The notes beneath the pieces are model-generated. The model saw only the letters and a list, made by a program, of their open reading frames with translations. It was not told the DNA's origin and did no database searches. This document shows, one piece after another, positions 47,400-57,655 of a stretch of 64,000 nt of DNA. Position numbers and translations under genes: made by a program. The number at the start of each line of letters is the position of its first letter. Position 1 is the stretch's first letter. Source of the DNA: Caprella mutica (taxonomy: Eukaryota; Arthropoda; Malacostraca; Amphipoda; Caprellidae); the NCBI GenBank assembly GCA_947561585.1, contig CANNZV010001477.1, forward strand, positions 87,635 through 151,634, written 5' to 3'.

Positions 47400-47880
47400 T
47401 GGACAGATATGCCTGGTAGATAAGGACAGATATGCCTGGTAGATAAGGACAGATATGCCTGGTAGATAAGGACAGATATGCCTGGTAGATAAGGACAGAT
47501 ATGCCTGGTAGATATGGACAGATATGCCTGGTAGATATGGACATATATGCCTGGTAGATATGGACAGATATGCCTGGTAGATATGGACAGATATGCCTGG
47601 TAGATATGGACAGATATGTCTGGTAGATATGGACAGATATGCCTGGTAGATATGGACAGATATGCCTGGTAGATATGGACAGATATGTCTGGTAGATATG
47701 GACACATATGCCTGGTAGATATGGACAGATGTACCTGGTAGATAAGAACAGATGTACCTGGTGGATAAGAACAGATATACCTGGTAGATATGGACAGATG
47801 TGCCTGGTAGATATGTATAGATGTGCCTGGTAGATAAGAAAAGATATGCCTGGTAGATAAGGACAGATGTGCCTGGTTGA
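47400..47880 (+). repeat. tandem array, 23-bp unit (about 21 copies)
   Basis: The unit is GGACAGATATGCCTGGTAGA plus TAA or TAT. The TAA variant fills the left five copies, TAT the middle; the right edge has ATGTACCTGG and AAGAACAG variants. Overlapping minus-strand frames (SISTRHICPYLPG) are translations of the repeat. Confidence 0.97.
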
Positions 47881-47952
47881 AATGTTCTTTGTTCTTTAAA
47901 ATATTGTAACTTCAAACATAAAAAACTTCATTTTTCCTCACAATAAATAGCA

Positions 47953-48172
47953 TGAAGTGCACTTCACTGCACTTTACTTCACTGCACTTCACTGTACTGC
48001 ACTTCACTTCACTGTACTGCACTTCGCTGCACTTCACTGCACTTCACTTAACTTCTCTGCACTTCACTGCACTGCACTTCACTTCACTGCACTGCACTTC
48101 ACTTCTCTGTACTTCTTTGCTCTTCACTGCACTTCACTGCACTGTACTGTACTGCATTTCACTGCACTTTCT
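47953..48172 (+). repeat. degenerate CTTCA/CTGCA pentamer array
   Basis: ACTTCACTGCACTTCACTGC and permutations, with no fixed order of the two pentamers. Frames such as 47952-48269 (TSLHFTALH) are repeat-derived. Confidence 0.93.
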
Positions 48173-48474
48173 TTCATCAACTAATGAGTCCTTTTCTCCC
48201 CAATTCCCACCACAAATGATGCCTATAAATTGCCAAACTTCCAATCGTCCAAATCAGTTTCAAAATTAGGGAATAATCAACTTAGTTGCGACAATTTGGG
48301 TCTCAGCCTCTGAACACCTTCACAAAAAGTTACCAAATCGAGTAGATTTATTTGCATCTTTCGGGGGAATATCCGGCCTACTAATTGCAACCACCACTCA
48401 TTGAGGGGGTGATAGGGTCACGCAATAGTTTACTCCGTAAGGTGACACTAAGGTTAATCTATAAAGTAACCTTG
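48173..48474. other. no gene seen
   Basis: Less AT-rich than average. No element is assigned, although family C may begin within it. Confidence 0.4.
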
Positions 48475-48870
48475 CTGGAACCTTCCCGGTGACACTGTAA
48501 GAACGAACTTTGCTGGAGCGTTTCTGGAGCGGTGAAAAAAATTCACCGCCGCTCGTTACCGTTCAAAAGAAGTTGGATTCCTCTAAGGCAACGCCGAATA
48601 CGCTCGGCCACCGCTTAGGCGCAGTATAAACGAGACGTTTTTGATTGTGCGTTGAAAAGTGCACGGCCTAGTACAGACTGGGCGTTTCAAAACGCGCGTT
48701 AGATATAATATATGGTAACGCCTGGCAAATACTCTTTTTAACTAAAAATTCTGAAATGCTCGTTTGCTGTGTGCTTGAGACGAAACGCGCGTTTAAGTTT
48801 GTACACATCTATTGAACTTATAGTAATTCGAAACGTGCGTTAAAAACGCCCCGTCTGTGTGGCACTAAGA
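48475..48870 (+). mobile_element. family C element, copy 1, with an inner inverted-repeat unit
   Basis: The head GAACTTTGCTGGAGCGTTTC also occurs at 53904-53923. The last 205 bp (48664-48870) have inverted ends: CTAGTACAGACTGGGCGTTT faces AACGCCCCGTCTGTGTGGCA. They enclose GAAACGCGCGTTT-type words in an otherwise AT-rich window, so this is the most CpG-rich spot here. It ends GGCACTAAGACAAA, where the satellite starts. Superfamily not determined. Confidence 0.6.
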
Positions 48871-49069
48871 CAAAAAATGTTTTCTGACAAAATGTCTACG
48901 GACAAAATGTCTACGGACAAAATGTCTACGGACAAAATGTCTACGGACAAAATGTCTACGGACAAAATGTCTACGGACAAAATGTCTACGGACAAAATGT
49001 CTACGGACAAAATGTCTACGGACAAAATGTCTACGGACAAAATTCTACGGACAAAATGTCTACGGACAA
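48871..49069 (+). repeat. tandem array, 15-bp unit (about 12 copies)
   Basis: The unit is GACAAAATGTCTACG, starting directly after the family C end. Frame 48859-49098 (TDKMS repeats) is its translation. Confidence 0.97.
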
Positions 49070-49660
49070 AATGCCCAACTGACAAAATGCCCAACTGACC
49101 AAATGCCCAACTGACCAAATGCCCAACTGACCAAATGCCCAACTGACAAAATGCCCAACTGACCAAATGCCCAACTGACCAAATGCCCAACTGACCAAAT
49201 GCCCAACTGACCAAATGCCCAACTGACAAAATGCTCAACTGACAAAATGCCCAACTGACAAAATGCCCAACTGACAAAATGCCCAACTGACAAAATGCCC
49301 AACTGACAAAATGCCCAACTGACAAAATGCCCAACTGACCAAATGCCCAACTGACCAAATGCCCAACTGACCAAATGCCCAACTGACCAAATGCCCAACT
49401 GACCAAATGCCCAACTGACCAAATGCCCAACTGACCAAATGCCCAACTGACCAAATGCCCAACTGACCAAATGCCCAACTGACCAAATGCCCAACTGACC
49501 AAATGCCCAACTGACCAAATGCCCAACTGACCAAATGCCCAACTGACCAAATGCCCAACTGACCAAATGCCCAACTGACCAAATGCCCAACTGACCAAAT
49601 GCCCAACTGACCAAATGCCCAACTGACAAAATGCCCAACTGACAAAATGCCCAACTTACA
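49070..49660 (+). repeat. tandem array, 16-bp unit (about 36 copies)
   Basis: The unit is GACAAAATGCCCAACT or GACCAAATGCCCAACT, a one-base-longer relative of the preceding 15-bp unit. The two forms occur in runs. The minus-strand frames (155-260 codons, GHLVSWAFGQLGIWSV) exist in all phases and are repeat translations. Confidence 0.98.
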
Positions 49661-49662
49661 AA

Positions 49663-50057
49663 TTATATCAATATAGAATATAAAAAAAATAGAATATGAC
49701 AAAAAAATGTTGGAATGACAATAAAAGAATAAATTCCATATTTAAATTAAAGATCCGAAGAGAAAATATTGAAGTGATCAGAAAAACTAAAATAATATTT
49801 AACTTATTTAAATTGGTTGAACATCCAATATCTTTTAAATATATGTAAAACTTCGATAAATAAAATGTACTTGGTCTCAATTATAATTCATAAAGAATAC
49901 TATATTACTTTTTTCCAGCGCAACTTCTAATACTAAGGTACCTAGTTCAAAAGTACTAATATCGACGGTTTTTATAACCATGGGCAGTTAATTTTATGTT
50001 AGAACTAATTTCTATGGACATAATAATTATCTTACTTGCTTTAGAATTTCAAAAACA
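49663..50057. other. no gene seen
   Basis: AT-rich spacer with A-runs. Nothing recognised. Confidence 0.45.
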
Positions 50058-50745
50058 ACTATCAACTATAGATTAACATCTATCATAGCACTATAGATTA
50101 ACAACTATCATAGCACTATAGATTAACAACTATCATAGCACTATAGATTAACAACTATCATAGCACTATAGATTAACAACTATCATAGCACTATAGATTA
50201 ACAACTATCATAGCACTATAGATTAACAACTATCATAGCACTATAGATTAACAACTATCATAGCACTATAGATTAACAACTATCATAGCACTATAGATTA
50301 ACAACTATCATAGCACTATAGATTAACATCTATCATAGCACTATAGATTAACAACTATCATAGCACTATAGATTAACAACTATCATAGCACTATAGATTA
50401 ACATCTATCATAGCACTATAGATTAACAACTATCATAGCACTATAGATTAACAACTATCATAGCACTATAGATTAACATCTATCATAGCACTATAGATTA
50501 ACAACTATCATAGCACTATAGATTAACAACTATCATAGCACTATAGATTAACAACTATCATAGCACTATAGATTAACAACTATCATAGCACTATAGATTA
50601 ACAACTATCATAGCACTATAGATTAACATCTATCATAGCACTATAGATTAACAACTATCATAGCACTATAGATTAACAACTATCATAGCACTATAGATTA
50701 ACAACTATCATAGCACTATAGATTAACAACTATCATAGCACTATA
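50058..50745 (+). repeat. tandem array, 25-bp unit (27.5 copies)
   Basis: The unit is CTATAGATTAACAACTATCA plus TAGCA, with ACATC for ACAAC in a few copies. No length change. It abuts the next array with only about 6 bases between (GGTATA). Confidence 0.98.
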
Positions 50746-50747
50746 GG

Positions 50748-53065
50748 TATAGTCCACTAGGCATTTTGTCCACTAGGCATTTTGTCCACTAGGCATTTTG
50801 TCCACTAAGCATTTTGTCTGTTAGGCATTTTGTCTGTTAGGCATTTTGTCTGTTAGGCATTTTGTCTGTTAGGCATTTTGTCTGTTAGGCATTTTGTCTG
50901 TTAGGCATTTTGTCTGTTAGGCATTTTGTCTGTTAGGCATTTTGTCTGTTAGGCATTTTGTCTGTTAGGCATTTTGTCTGTTAGGCATTTTGTCTGTTAG
51001 ACATTTTGTCTGTTAGACATTTTGTCTGTTAGGCATTTTGTCTGTTAGGCATTTTGTCTGTTAGGCATTTTGTCTGTTAGGCATTTTGTCTGTTAGGCAT
51101 TTTGTCCACTAGGCTTTTGTCCGTAGGCATTTTGTCTGTTAGGCTTTTGTCCATAGGCATTTTGTCTGTTAGGTATTTTGTCTGTTAGGCATTTTGTCTG
51201 TTAGGTATTTTGTCTGTTAGGCATTTTGTCTGTTAGGCATTTTGTCTGTTAGGCTTTTGTCCATAGGCATTTTGTCTGTTAGGTATTTTGTCTGTTAGGC
51301 ATTTTGTCTGTTAGGCATTTTGTCTGTTAGGCATTTTGTCTGTTAGGCATTTTGTCTGTTAGGCTTTTGTCCATAGGCATTTTGTCTGTTAGGTATTTTG
51401 TCTGTTAGGCATTTTGTCTGTTAGGCATTTTGTTCGTAGGCATTTTGTCTGTTAGGTATTTTGTCTGTTAGGCATTTTGTCTGTTAGGCATTTTGTCTGT
51501 TAGGCATTTTGTCTGTTAGGCATTTTGTCTGTTAAGCATTTTGTTCGTAGGCATTTTGTCTGTTAGGCATTTTGTCTGTTAGGTATTTTGTCTGTTAGAC
51601 ATTTTGTCTGTTAGACATTTTGTCTGTTAGGCATTTTGTCTGTTAGGCATTTTGTCTGTTAGGCATTTTGTCCACTAGGCTTTTGTCCGTATGCATTTTG
51701 TCTGTTAGGCTTTTGTCCATAGGCATTTTGTCTGTTAGGTATTTTGTCTGTTAGGTATTTTGTCTGTTAGGTATTTTGTCTGTTAGGCATTTTGTCTGTT
51801 AGGCATTTTGTCTGTTAGGCTTTTGTCCATAGGCATTTTGTCTGTTAGGTATTTTGTCTGTTAGGCATTTTGTCTGTTAGGCATTTTGTCTGTTAGGCAT
51901 TTTGTCTGTTAGGCTTTTGTCCATAGGCATTTTGTCTGTTAGGCATTTTGTCTGTTAGGCATTTTGTTCGTAGGCATTTTGTCTGTTAGGTATTTTGTCT
52001 GTTAGGCATTTTGTCTGTTAGGCATTTTGTCTGTTAGGCATTTTGTCTGTTAAGCATTTTGTTCGTAGGCATTTTGTCTGTTAGGCATTTTGTCTGTTAG
52101 GTATTTTGTCTGTTAGGTATTTTGTCTGTTAGGCATTTTGTCTGTTAGGCATTTTGTCTGTTAGGCATTTTGTCTGTTAGGCTTTTGTCCATAGGCATTT
52201 TGTCTGTTAGGTATTTTGTCTGTTAGGCTTTTGTCCATAGGCATTTTGTCTGTTAGGCATTTTGTCTGTTAGGCATTTTGTCTGTTAGGCATTTTGTCTG
52301 TTAGGCATTTTGTCCATAGGCATTTTGTCTGTTAGGTATTTTGTCTGTTAGGCATTTTGTCTGTTAGGCATTTTGTTCGTAGGCATTTTGTCTGTTAGGT
52401 ATTTTGTCTGTTAGGCATTTTGTCTGTTAGGCATTTTGTCTGTTAGGCATTTTGTCTGTTAAGCATTTTGTTCGTAGGCATTTTGTCTGTTAGGCATTTT
52501 GTCTGTTAGGTATTTTGTCTGTTAGGTATTTTGTCTGTTAGGCATTTTGTCTGTTAGGCATTTTGTCTGTTAGGCATTTTGTCTGTTAGGCTTTTGTCCA
52601 TAGGCATTTTGTCTGTTAGGTATTTTGTCTGTTAGGCTTTTGTCCATAGGCATTTTGTCTGTTAGGCATTTTGTCTGTTAGGCATTTTGTCTGTTAGGCA
52701 TTTTGTCTGTTAGGCTTTTGTCCATAGGCATTTTGTCTGTTAGGTATTTTGTCTGTTAGGCATTTTGTCTGTTAGGCATTTTGTCTGTTAAGCATTTTGT
52801 TCGTAGGCATTTTGTCTGTTAGGCATTTTGTCTGTTAGGCATTTTGTCTGTTAGGCTTTTGTCCGTAGGCATTTTGTCTGTTAGGCATTTTGTCTGTTAG
52901 GCATTTTGTCCACTAGGCTTTTGTCCGTTAGGCATTTTGTCTGTTAGGCTTTTGTCCGTAGGCATTTTGTCCGTAGGCATTTTGTCTGTTAGGAATTTTG
53001 TCTGTAGGAATTTTGTCCGTAGGCATTTTGTCTGTTAGGAATTTTGTCTGTAGGAATTTTGTCCG
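50748..53065 (-). repeat. 2.3-kb tandem array, 16-bp unit (about 144 copies)
   Basis: The unit is TTAGGCATTTTGTCTG; its complement CAGACAAAATGCCTAA is clearly related to the GACAAAATGCC units at 49070 and 54350, in the opposite orientation. Variants GGTATTTTG, AGACATTTTG and the shortened CTTTTGTCCATAGG and TTGTTCGTAGG recur in order, giving higher-order blocks (compare 51950-52120 with 52360-52530). Edges use CCACTAGG (left) and TGTAGGAATTTTG (right). Confidence 0.98.
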
Positions 53066-53667
53066 ATCACGCACTCATCACCCTTCTTCATACTCCCTCC
53101 ACCCATCACTCAACCCCCCCCCCTCTCTCAAACCATCCATCAAGATCCCCCCTCCCCGTTAATCAGATCCACATGCCTCAGCTTCCCTTCCTAGGGTTAA
53201 TCCCCAGAAATAACAATGTAGTTAATTCAATCAGCTGCTCCTCATGTGGTTAGCTTAACTCGCTTAGTCGCTAATAATGTCTCTACTCCAAAAAGAGAAG
53301 ACGTTAACATTGCTACAAGATTTAAGCTGACTGACTGATGAATATACACTGAATTGCGAGTACGTTCCTGATTATCATAATTAATTATTTTAATCAACTA
53401 TCTTAATTAATGCTATTTTTTTACTTGAAAATTTACTTAATCCAAACAGTATGGTTCAATCAATAAATTCCCGTAATCCTGAGAAGAATTAATCCCCCTA
53501 GGGTTCATCAGTCAGGGCCCCATTAGGACATTAGAGTTTGAGTTAGCAATTCGCATGCTGGATCGTAAGAGTCACTCTTAATAGCAGTCATTTGACTCTC
53601 AACTAATTAGAGAAAAGCAAAATCTCAAAGAGATGAGAATTATTCAAATACTCCCCACTACGAAAAA
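53066..53667. other. no gene recognised; pyrimidine-rich stretch
   Basis: 53085-53160 is C/T-rich with a run of nine or more C near 53117. The rest is ordinary sequence. The 69-codon frame 53044-53253 runs through the C-rich part and has no domain. Confidence 0.45.
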
Positions 53668-53884
53668 CCTACAGTGTAACCTTGCGGTGTAGCATTGCAG
53701 TGTAACTTTACTGTCTAACTTTACAGTGTAGCTTTACAGTGTAATGTGACGATCTAACTTTATAGTCTAGATTTTCGGTGTAACCTTACGGGGTAATTTT
53801 ACGGTGTAACCTTACGGGCTAACTTTTCGGTGTAACCTTACGGGCTAACATTACAGTGTAATCTTAGGGTCTAACTTTACAGTT
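53668..53884 (+). repeat. degenerate array, 15-16-bp unit (about 14 copies)
   Basis: GTGTAACCTTACGG, GTCTAACTTTACAG and GGCTAACTTTTCGG variants follow each other. It is considerably more diverged than most arrays here. Confidence 0.85.
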
Positions 53885-54349
53885 CAGGCCCGGTCATTCC
53901 GCCTGAACTTTGTTGGAGCGTTCCTTGAACGACAGGGACATGGAACCGAATTCCGACCACGTTTGTTACCGCGCACAAAATGGGAAAAATTAAAGGAACA
54001 CAGGGGCTGTCATAGTGATGCACTGCTGTAACGGACGTTGCGAGTTTGGATAGGAATAGAGCGCTCCGACACTTACATACCAACGCCAAACAAAAGTTCT
54101 TCTCCGCAGTATATCGCTGCTTCAACGCCTTACACAATGGACACATCCTGTGTCCACCAAACTTAGACCACAGCGTTCAAAATTTCTAATTTGCCTAACG
54201 GACCCAAGCGTCCACGAACCTGCGTCCAACGGTACCAACTTTAACGAGGCGTTCTTTGAACTTTACCGGAGCAGAAGATTTTCAGCTCAAAACTTTCGTA
54301 GTGGTATGAGGGATCATAAGGGCCCGTACAGACGGCACTAGGACAAACT
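53885..54349 (+). mobile_element. family C element, copy 2
   Basis: Shares CCCGGT and GAACTTTGTTGGAGCGTT with copy 1 and ends GGCACTAGGACAAA at 54334-54347. Immediately after, GACAAAATGCC repeats begin, as in copy 1. Two frames (53877-54146 on minus, 54150-54341 on plus) are 89 and 63 codons, without an identifiable transposase domain. GC content is higher than around it. Confidence 0.55.
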
Positions 54350-54480
54350 GCCTACAGGGAAAATGTCAATGAACAAAATGCCTAACGGACAAAATGTCTA
54401 ACGGACAAAATGCCTAACGGACAAAATGCCTAACGGGCAAAATGCCTAACGGACAAAATGCTTAACGGACAAAAAATTTG
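54350..54480 (+). repeat. tandem array, 16-bp unit (about 7 copies)
   Basis: The unit is TAACGGACAAAATGCC, the same family as 49070-49660 (same strand) and 50748-53065 (opposite strand). It ends at the small palindrome GACAAAAAATTTGTC, then CGCTCAC. The 2.3-kb array likewise ends TTTGTCCGATCAC. Confidence 0.95.
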
Positions 54481-54489
54481 TCCGCTCAC

Positions 54490-54580
54490 AATTATAGATA
54501 CCAATTAATAAAATAACGAGTTAAACGGTGTTATTTTCTAACATGACCGAAGATGTGGAACTGTCCGGTAATGCGTGGCT
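54490..54580. mobile_element. family A element, right part only
   Basis: GATACCAATTAATAAAATAA (centre), then ACATGACCGAAGATGTGGAA and CTGTCCGGTAATGCGTGGCT with TTAA after it. It matches the right arm of intact copies. The left arm is missing, and the satellite lies in its place. Confidence 0.6.
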
Positions 54581-54755
54581 TAACTGTATCACAGTGTTTA
54601 GTTGAGAGTGTCGCCACCAGATGCCCTTACTCTCTCTCACTCCATTGAACAGTGACGTAATAAACAAATGCCAAGTCTGCTGCAGAAGATAAAACAAAAC
54701 CTATTTCAATAAATTAGTATTAAACTGTCATGAATAGACAATGGCGAGCTGGGTG

Positions 54756-54985
54756 TACTATAGTGAGTGATAGTACTATTGTGAGTGATGGTACTATAGT
54801 GAGTGATGGTACTATAGTGAGTGATGGTACTATTGCTATAGTGAGTGATGGTACTATTGCTATAGTGAGTGATGGTACTATTGCTATAGTGAGTGATGGT
54901 ACTATTGCTATAGTGAGTGATGGTACTATTGCTATAGTGAGTGATGGTACTATTGCTATAGTGAGTGATGGTACTTTAGTGAGTG
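54756..54985 (+). repeat. tandem array, 18-bp then 24-bp units (about 10 copies)
   Basis: The first units are TAGTGAGTGATGGTACTA (18 bp); later ones gain TTGCTA to become 24 bp. Length growth by a hexamer is directly visible. The 94-codon frame 54730-55014 (IVSDGTIA) is repeat-derived. Confidence 0.96.
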
Positions 54986-54989
54986 TATA

Positions 54990-56009
54990 TTTTAGCTCAT
55001 TTTTCAGTATTTAAATCACTATAATTAAATAAATGTAGAGTATTTGCTTTTTATGATTTTATGAACTGCAAAAAATATATGAAGTTTGATACGAGAAACA
55101 AACTATATAACAACTGTTGTTATGATATAAGTACAACAGCTGTTTGATGTTCTGTCCTTTTCTGTCCACTGGAGTGAGAGTATCTGTCTCTTACCAGACC
55201 TCATTAGTGGACAGAAGGCTGCCCCATTGGTAAGTTATAGTAGCCACTTCCTCTCCACTTTATCTCTCTCCATTCCTTACCACACCATTGACTCGTGAGG
55301 AGGTTAGCCTTTTTTAGTGCACAACAAATGTGCCAACCTATTTATATTATTTATTTCTATTAATATCATTATAATATGCATTGATTGCATATTTTTATTA
55401 ATTTTCTAATTAATTAATTTTCTTCATCATAAACATAAATGGCCGTTATGTAGTTTGTCGTACACGCTAGTTTGCTGTACTGCCCACTTCATGATTGCTT
55501 AGTAGGGGTTACTATATATGGGCTTGATGAATTAATGTATTTTTTTGCGATAAATCCTTATTATTTTGGCCAGTTGTGAATTTAGACGAAATGTTTTTAT
55601 AAACTAGATATAATTATTCAATTTATAAAATTAAATAAATTATAATTTTATTATCTATAAATTACTCATTGCGTAATATATAAATGATATATTAAACATT
55701 TAAAGAAATAAATTACTTAATTTTTAATTCGTGTTTCGATTGCCATGTATGGATAATTTATTAATATTTTCTCCTCGTTATTTCACTCTTGATGTTTAAA
55801 ATTAATCCGTTTATATATTTAGAGACTGTAAAAAAATACTTAAAAGGATAGAGTACCAGTTACCAAATGCGAATGAAATACAAGTTAAATTTTTTATAGT
55901 TATTATTTTCAAAAATATCTGAAATATTGGAATATATTTTAATTCCCACATTTTGAAGTGATTTTTAATTTGCATATGGCAATTGTCCTTTTACCCTATG
56001 TATGATTAT
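54990..56009. other. no gene seen
   Basis: Contains an imperfect inverted word pair TCTGTCCACTGGAGTGAGA / TTAGTGGACAGAAGG at 55161-55215. Otherwise AT-rich with nothing recognised. Confidence 0.5.
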
Positions 56010-56011
56010 TA

Positions 56012-56178
56012 GGGATGTGACAATATGCTTTTGAAATCATAGATAAGAATATCACAAACGAAAAGAAATGGTATCGAATACTATATACCGCTGGTGTAGA
56101 ACCATTCAATACTCTCTAATTCTCTCCGTCTATAATATTTTCAGGATCTATGATTTTAAACGCATACTGTCACAACCC
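56012..56178 (+). mobile_element. family D MITE, copy 3 (167 bp)
   Basis: TA-GGGATGTGACAATATGCTTT on the left and GCATACTGTCACAACCC-TA on the right. The interior ATACTATATACCGCTGGTGT is identical to the copy at 43434. Same orientation as that copy. Confidence 0.86.
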
Positions 56179-56373
56179 TAATGATTATCACTGGTCTTTT
56201 TCCCTTCATAATGGCGTAACTCTGTTCATTATGACTAATCGTAACTTACCATATTTAAAGCGCAGTATTTAGTAACTTAAAGCATTCAAATGAAGACAGT
56301 AACTTTTATCCTCAAAGTTTAGGCCTCTAGGTTTGATTTCTCAGAGGTGTTCGAATTATTATACCTGTGGGTG

Positions 56374-57187
56374 TAGGTATACCTCGCTTTAAGTACAACT
56401 CACTTTAGTAAAAGTGGTACTTATTTCGAGTCATGTCTCGAAATAAGTACCGTTCGTAGACATGGAAAACGGAGATAAATTTTTGTGATTATTGCACGGT
56501 AACTAAAAAACATTAAAATTGTAATCCAGATGAGGTTATTAGAAGCAATTGGTTCAGAAATTCAACATCTCCCATTTTTGGGTAAGTTCCGTGTTATTGC
56601 ACACGTGAAAATCTTTATAAAATAATCATTATTTAACTTTAATTTCAATTGGTATTCATGATACCAATTTGAATAGAAGTTGAAATTGTTAAATAATAAT
56701 TATAATATTTATATTTACTTTTCGGACGTGTCCGAATATGTTGAACGTACCAATAACTTGGAACTTAGTACCCTTCTTTCAAAAATATTTCATAGAGCAT
56801 AAAATTGCTGTTTGTTAAATGTAACACAATAATTATAGAAGTCTAAGTATCTATTAATTACTCGCCTATACTGAGTGAGAGTTAAGCTATGGTTGGATTT
56901 TAAAACATTTAATAAATTCACTACTTCAAACTTTCATCACAGTCACAAACACTGTTCGATAATAGGCTTATATAGTACTTTAACTACAGTTTATAGAATA
57001 GGGACTATAAACTGTGACTCTAATTCAAAACAAATTTTCTTTCATTATAACTCATAGAAAATGAGATATATAATCAAGGAGTGACAATTATAAATTTTTT
57101 GTTACTTCACCTCGCTTTAGTTACCGTTTGGTAATTATTACTAATTAAACTGAGTTGTGATTAGGTAACTAAAGCGGGGGATGCCTG
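56374..57187. mobile_element. pogo/Tigger-like 0.8-kb element
   Basis: The left end AGGTATACCTCGCTTTAAGT and right end, inverted, CAGGCATCCCCCGCTTTAGT agree well. TA follows the right end. CAGGNATACCTCG-type ends with TA are typical of the Tigger/pogo branch. It contains a nested family A element (56580-56773) and the secondary hairpin TACTTATTTCGAGTCATGTC facing its own complement. No transposase frame is left. Confidence 0.65.
56580..56773. mobile_element. family A element nested in the Tigger-like element
   Basis: GGGTAAGTTCCGTGTTATTG on the left and AATAACTTGGAACTTAGTAC then CCC on the right. The centre ATTGGTATTCATGATACCAA is a perfect-looking short hairpin. The outer TA is lost. Confidence 0.75.
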
Positions 57188-57202
57188 TACTGATCACAGG
57201 TA

Positions 57203-57279
57203 GACGTGACAATATGCTTTATTCAATCCGTCTATAATAGTTTCGGGATATATGATTTTAAAGCATATTGTCGCAACCC
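57203..57279. mobile_element. family D MITE, internally deleted copy (77 bp)
   Basis: GACGTGACAATATGCTTTAT on the left, TTTAAAGCATATTGTCGCAA then CCC on the right. About 90 internal bases are absent. It lies 16 bp beyond the Tigger-like element. Confidence 0.7.
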
Positions 57280-57655
57280 TGATAATAAAAAAGAGTACAG
57301 TAGACTTCAAATAATAAGCAGGTAAACAATTAAACGTGTTTAATCTCTGATTATTTTTATCACGAATTGAATAATCAACTAGCACATATACTTTTAAATA
57401 AATTACTTGTTATTATCATTAATTGTTAATTTACCTAATTGTTTCATCTTCTATTTAATCCTCACTTTTGTCTTTTATTAATTTCTCTCTATAAATATAA
57501 ACTTCAATAGCGGGCTCAAAAGATCCTATAAACTCTATCAAAACATCGCGATAAAATATCTAGGATGTTGGTGGAACACTTGTGAAATAATTGAAAAAAT
57601 AATTATTATATTAAATAGTAATCTAAATCTAGAAATGTGATATGATATTGAAGTT
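57280..57655. other. no gene seen
   Basis: AT-rich. Nothing recognised. Confidence 0.45.

Noticed and set aside
48840..49702. Minus-strand frames rich in Trp, Leu and Gly resembling a membrane protein
   Set aside because: They are translations of the 16-bp and 15-bp repeats in different phases.
53877..54341. Transposase fragment in the two frames of family C copy 2
   Set aside because: The translations contain no motif that I can assign to a transposase family.
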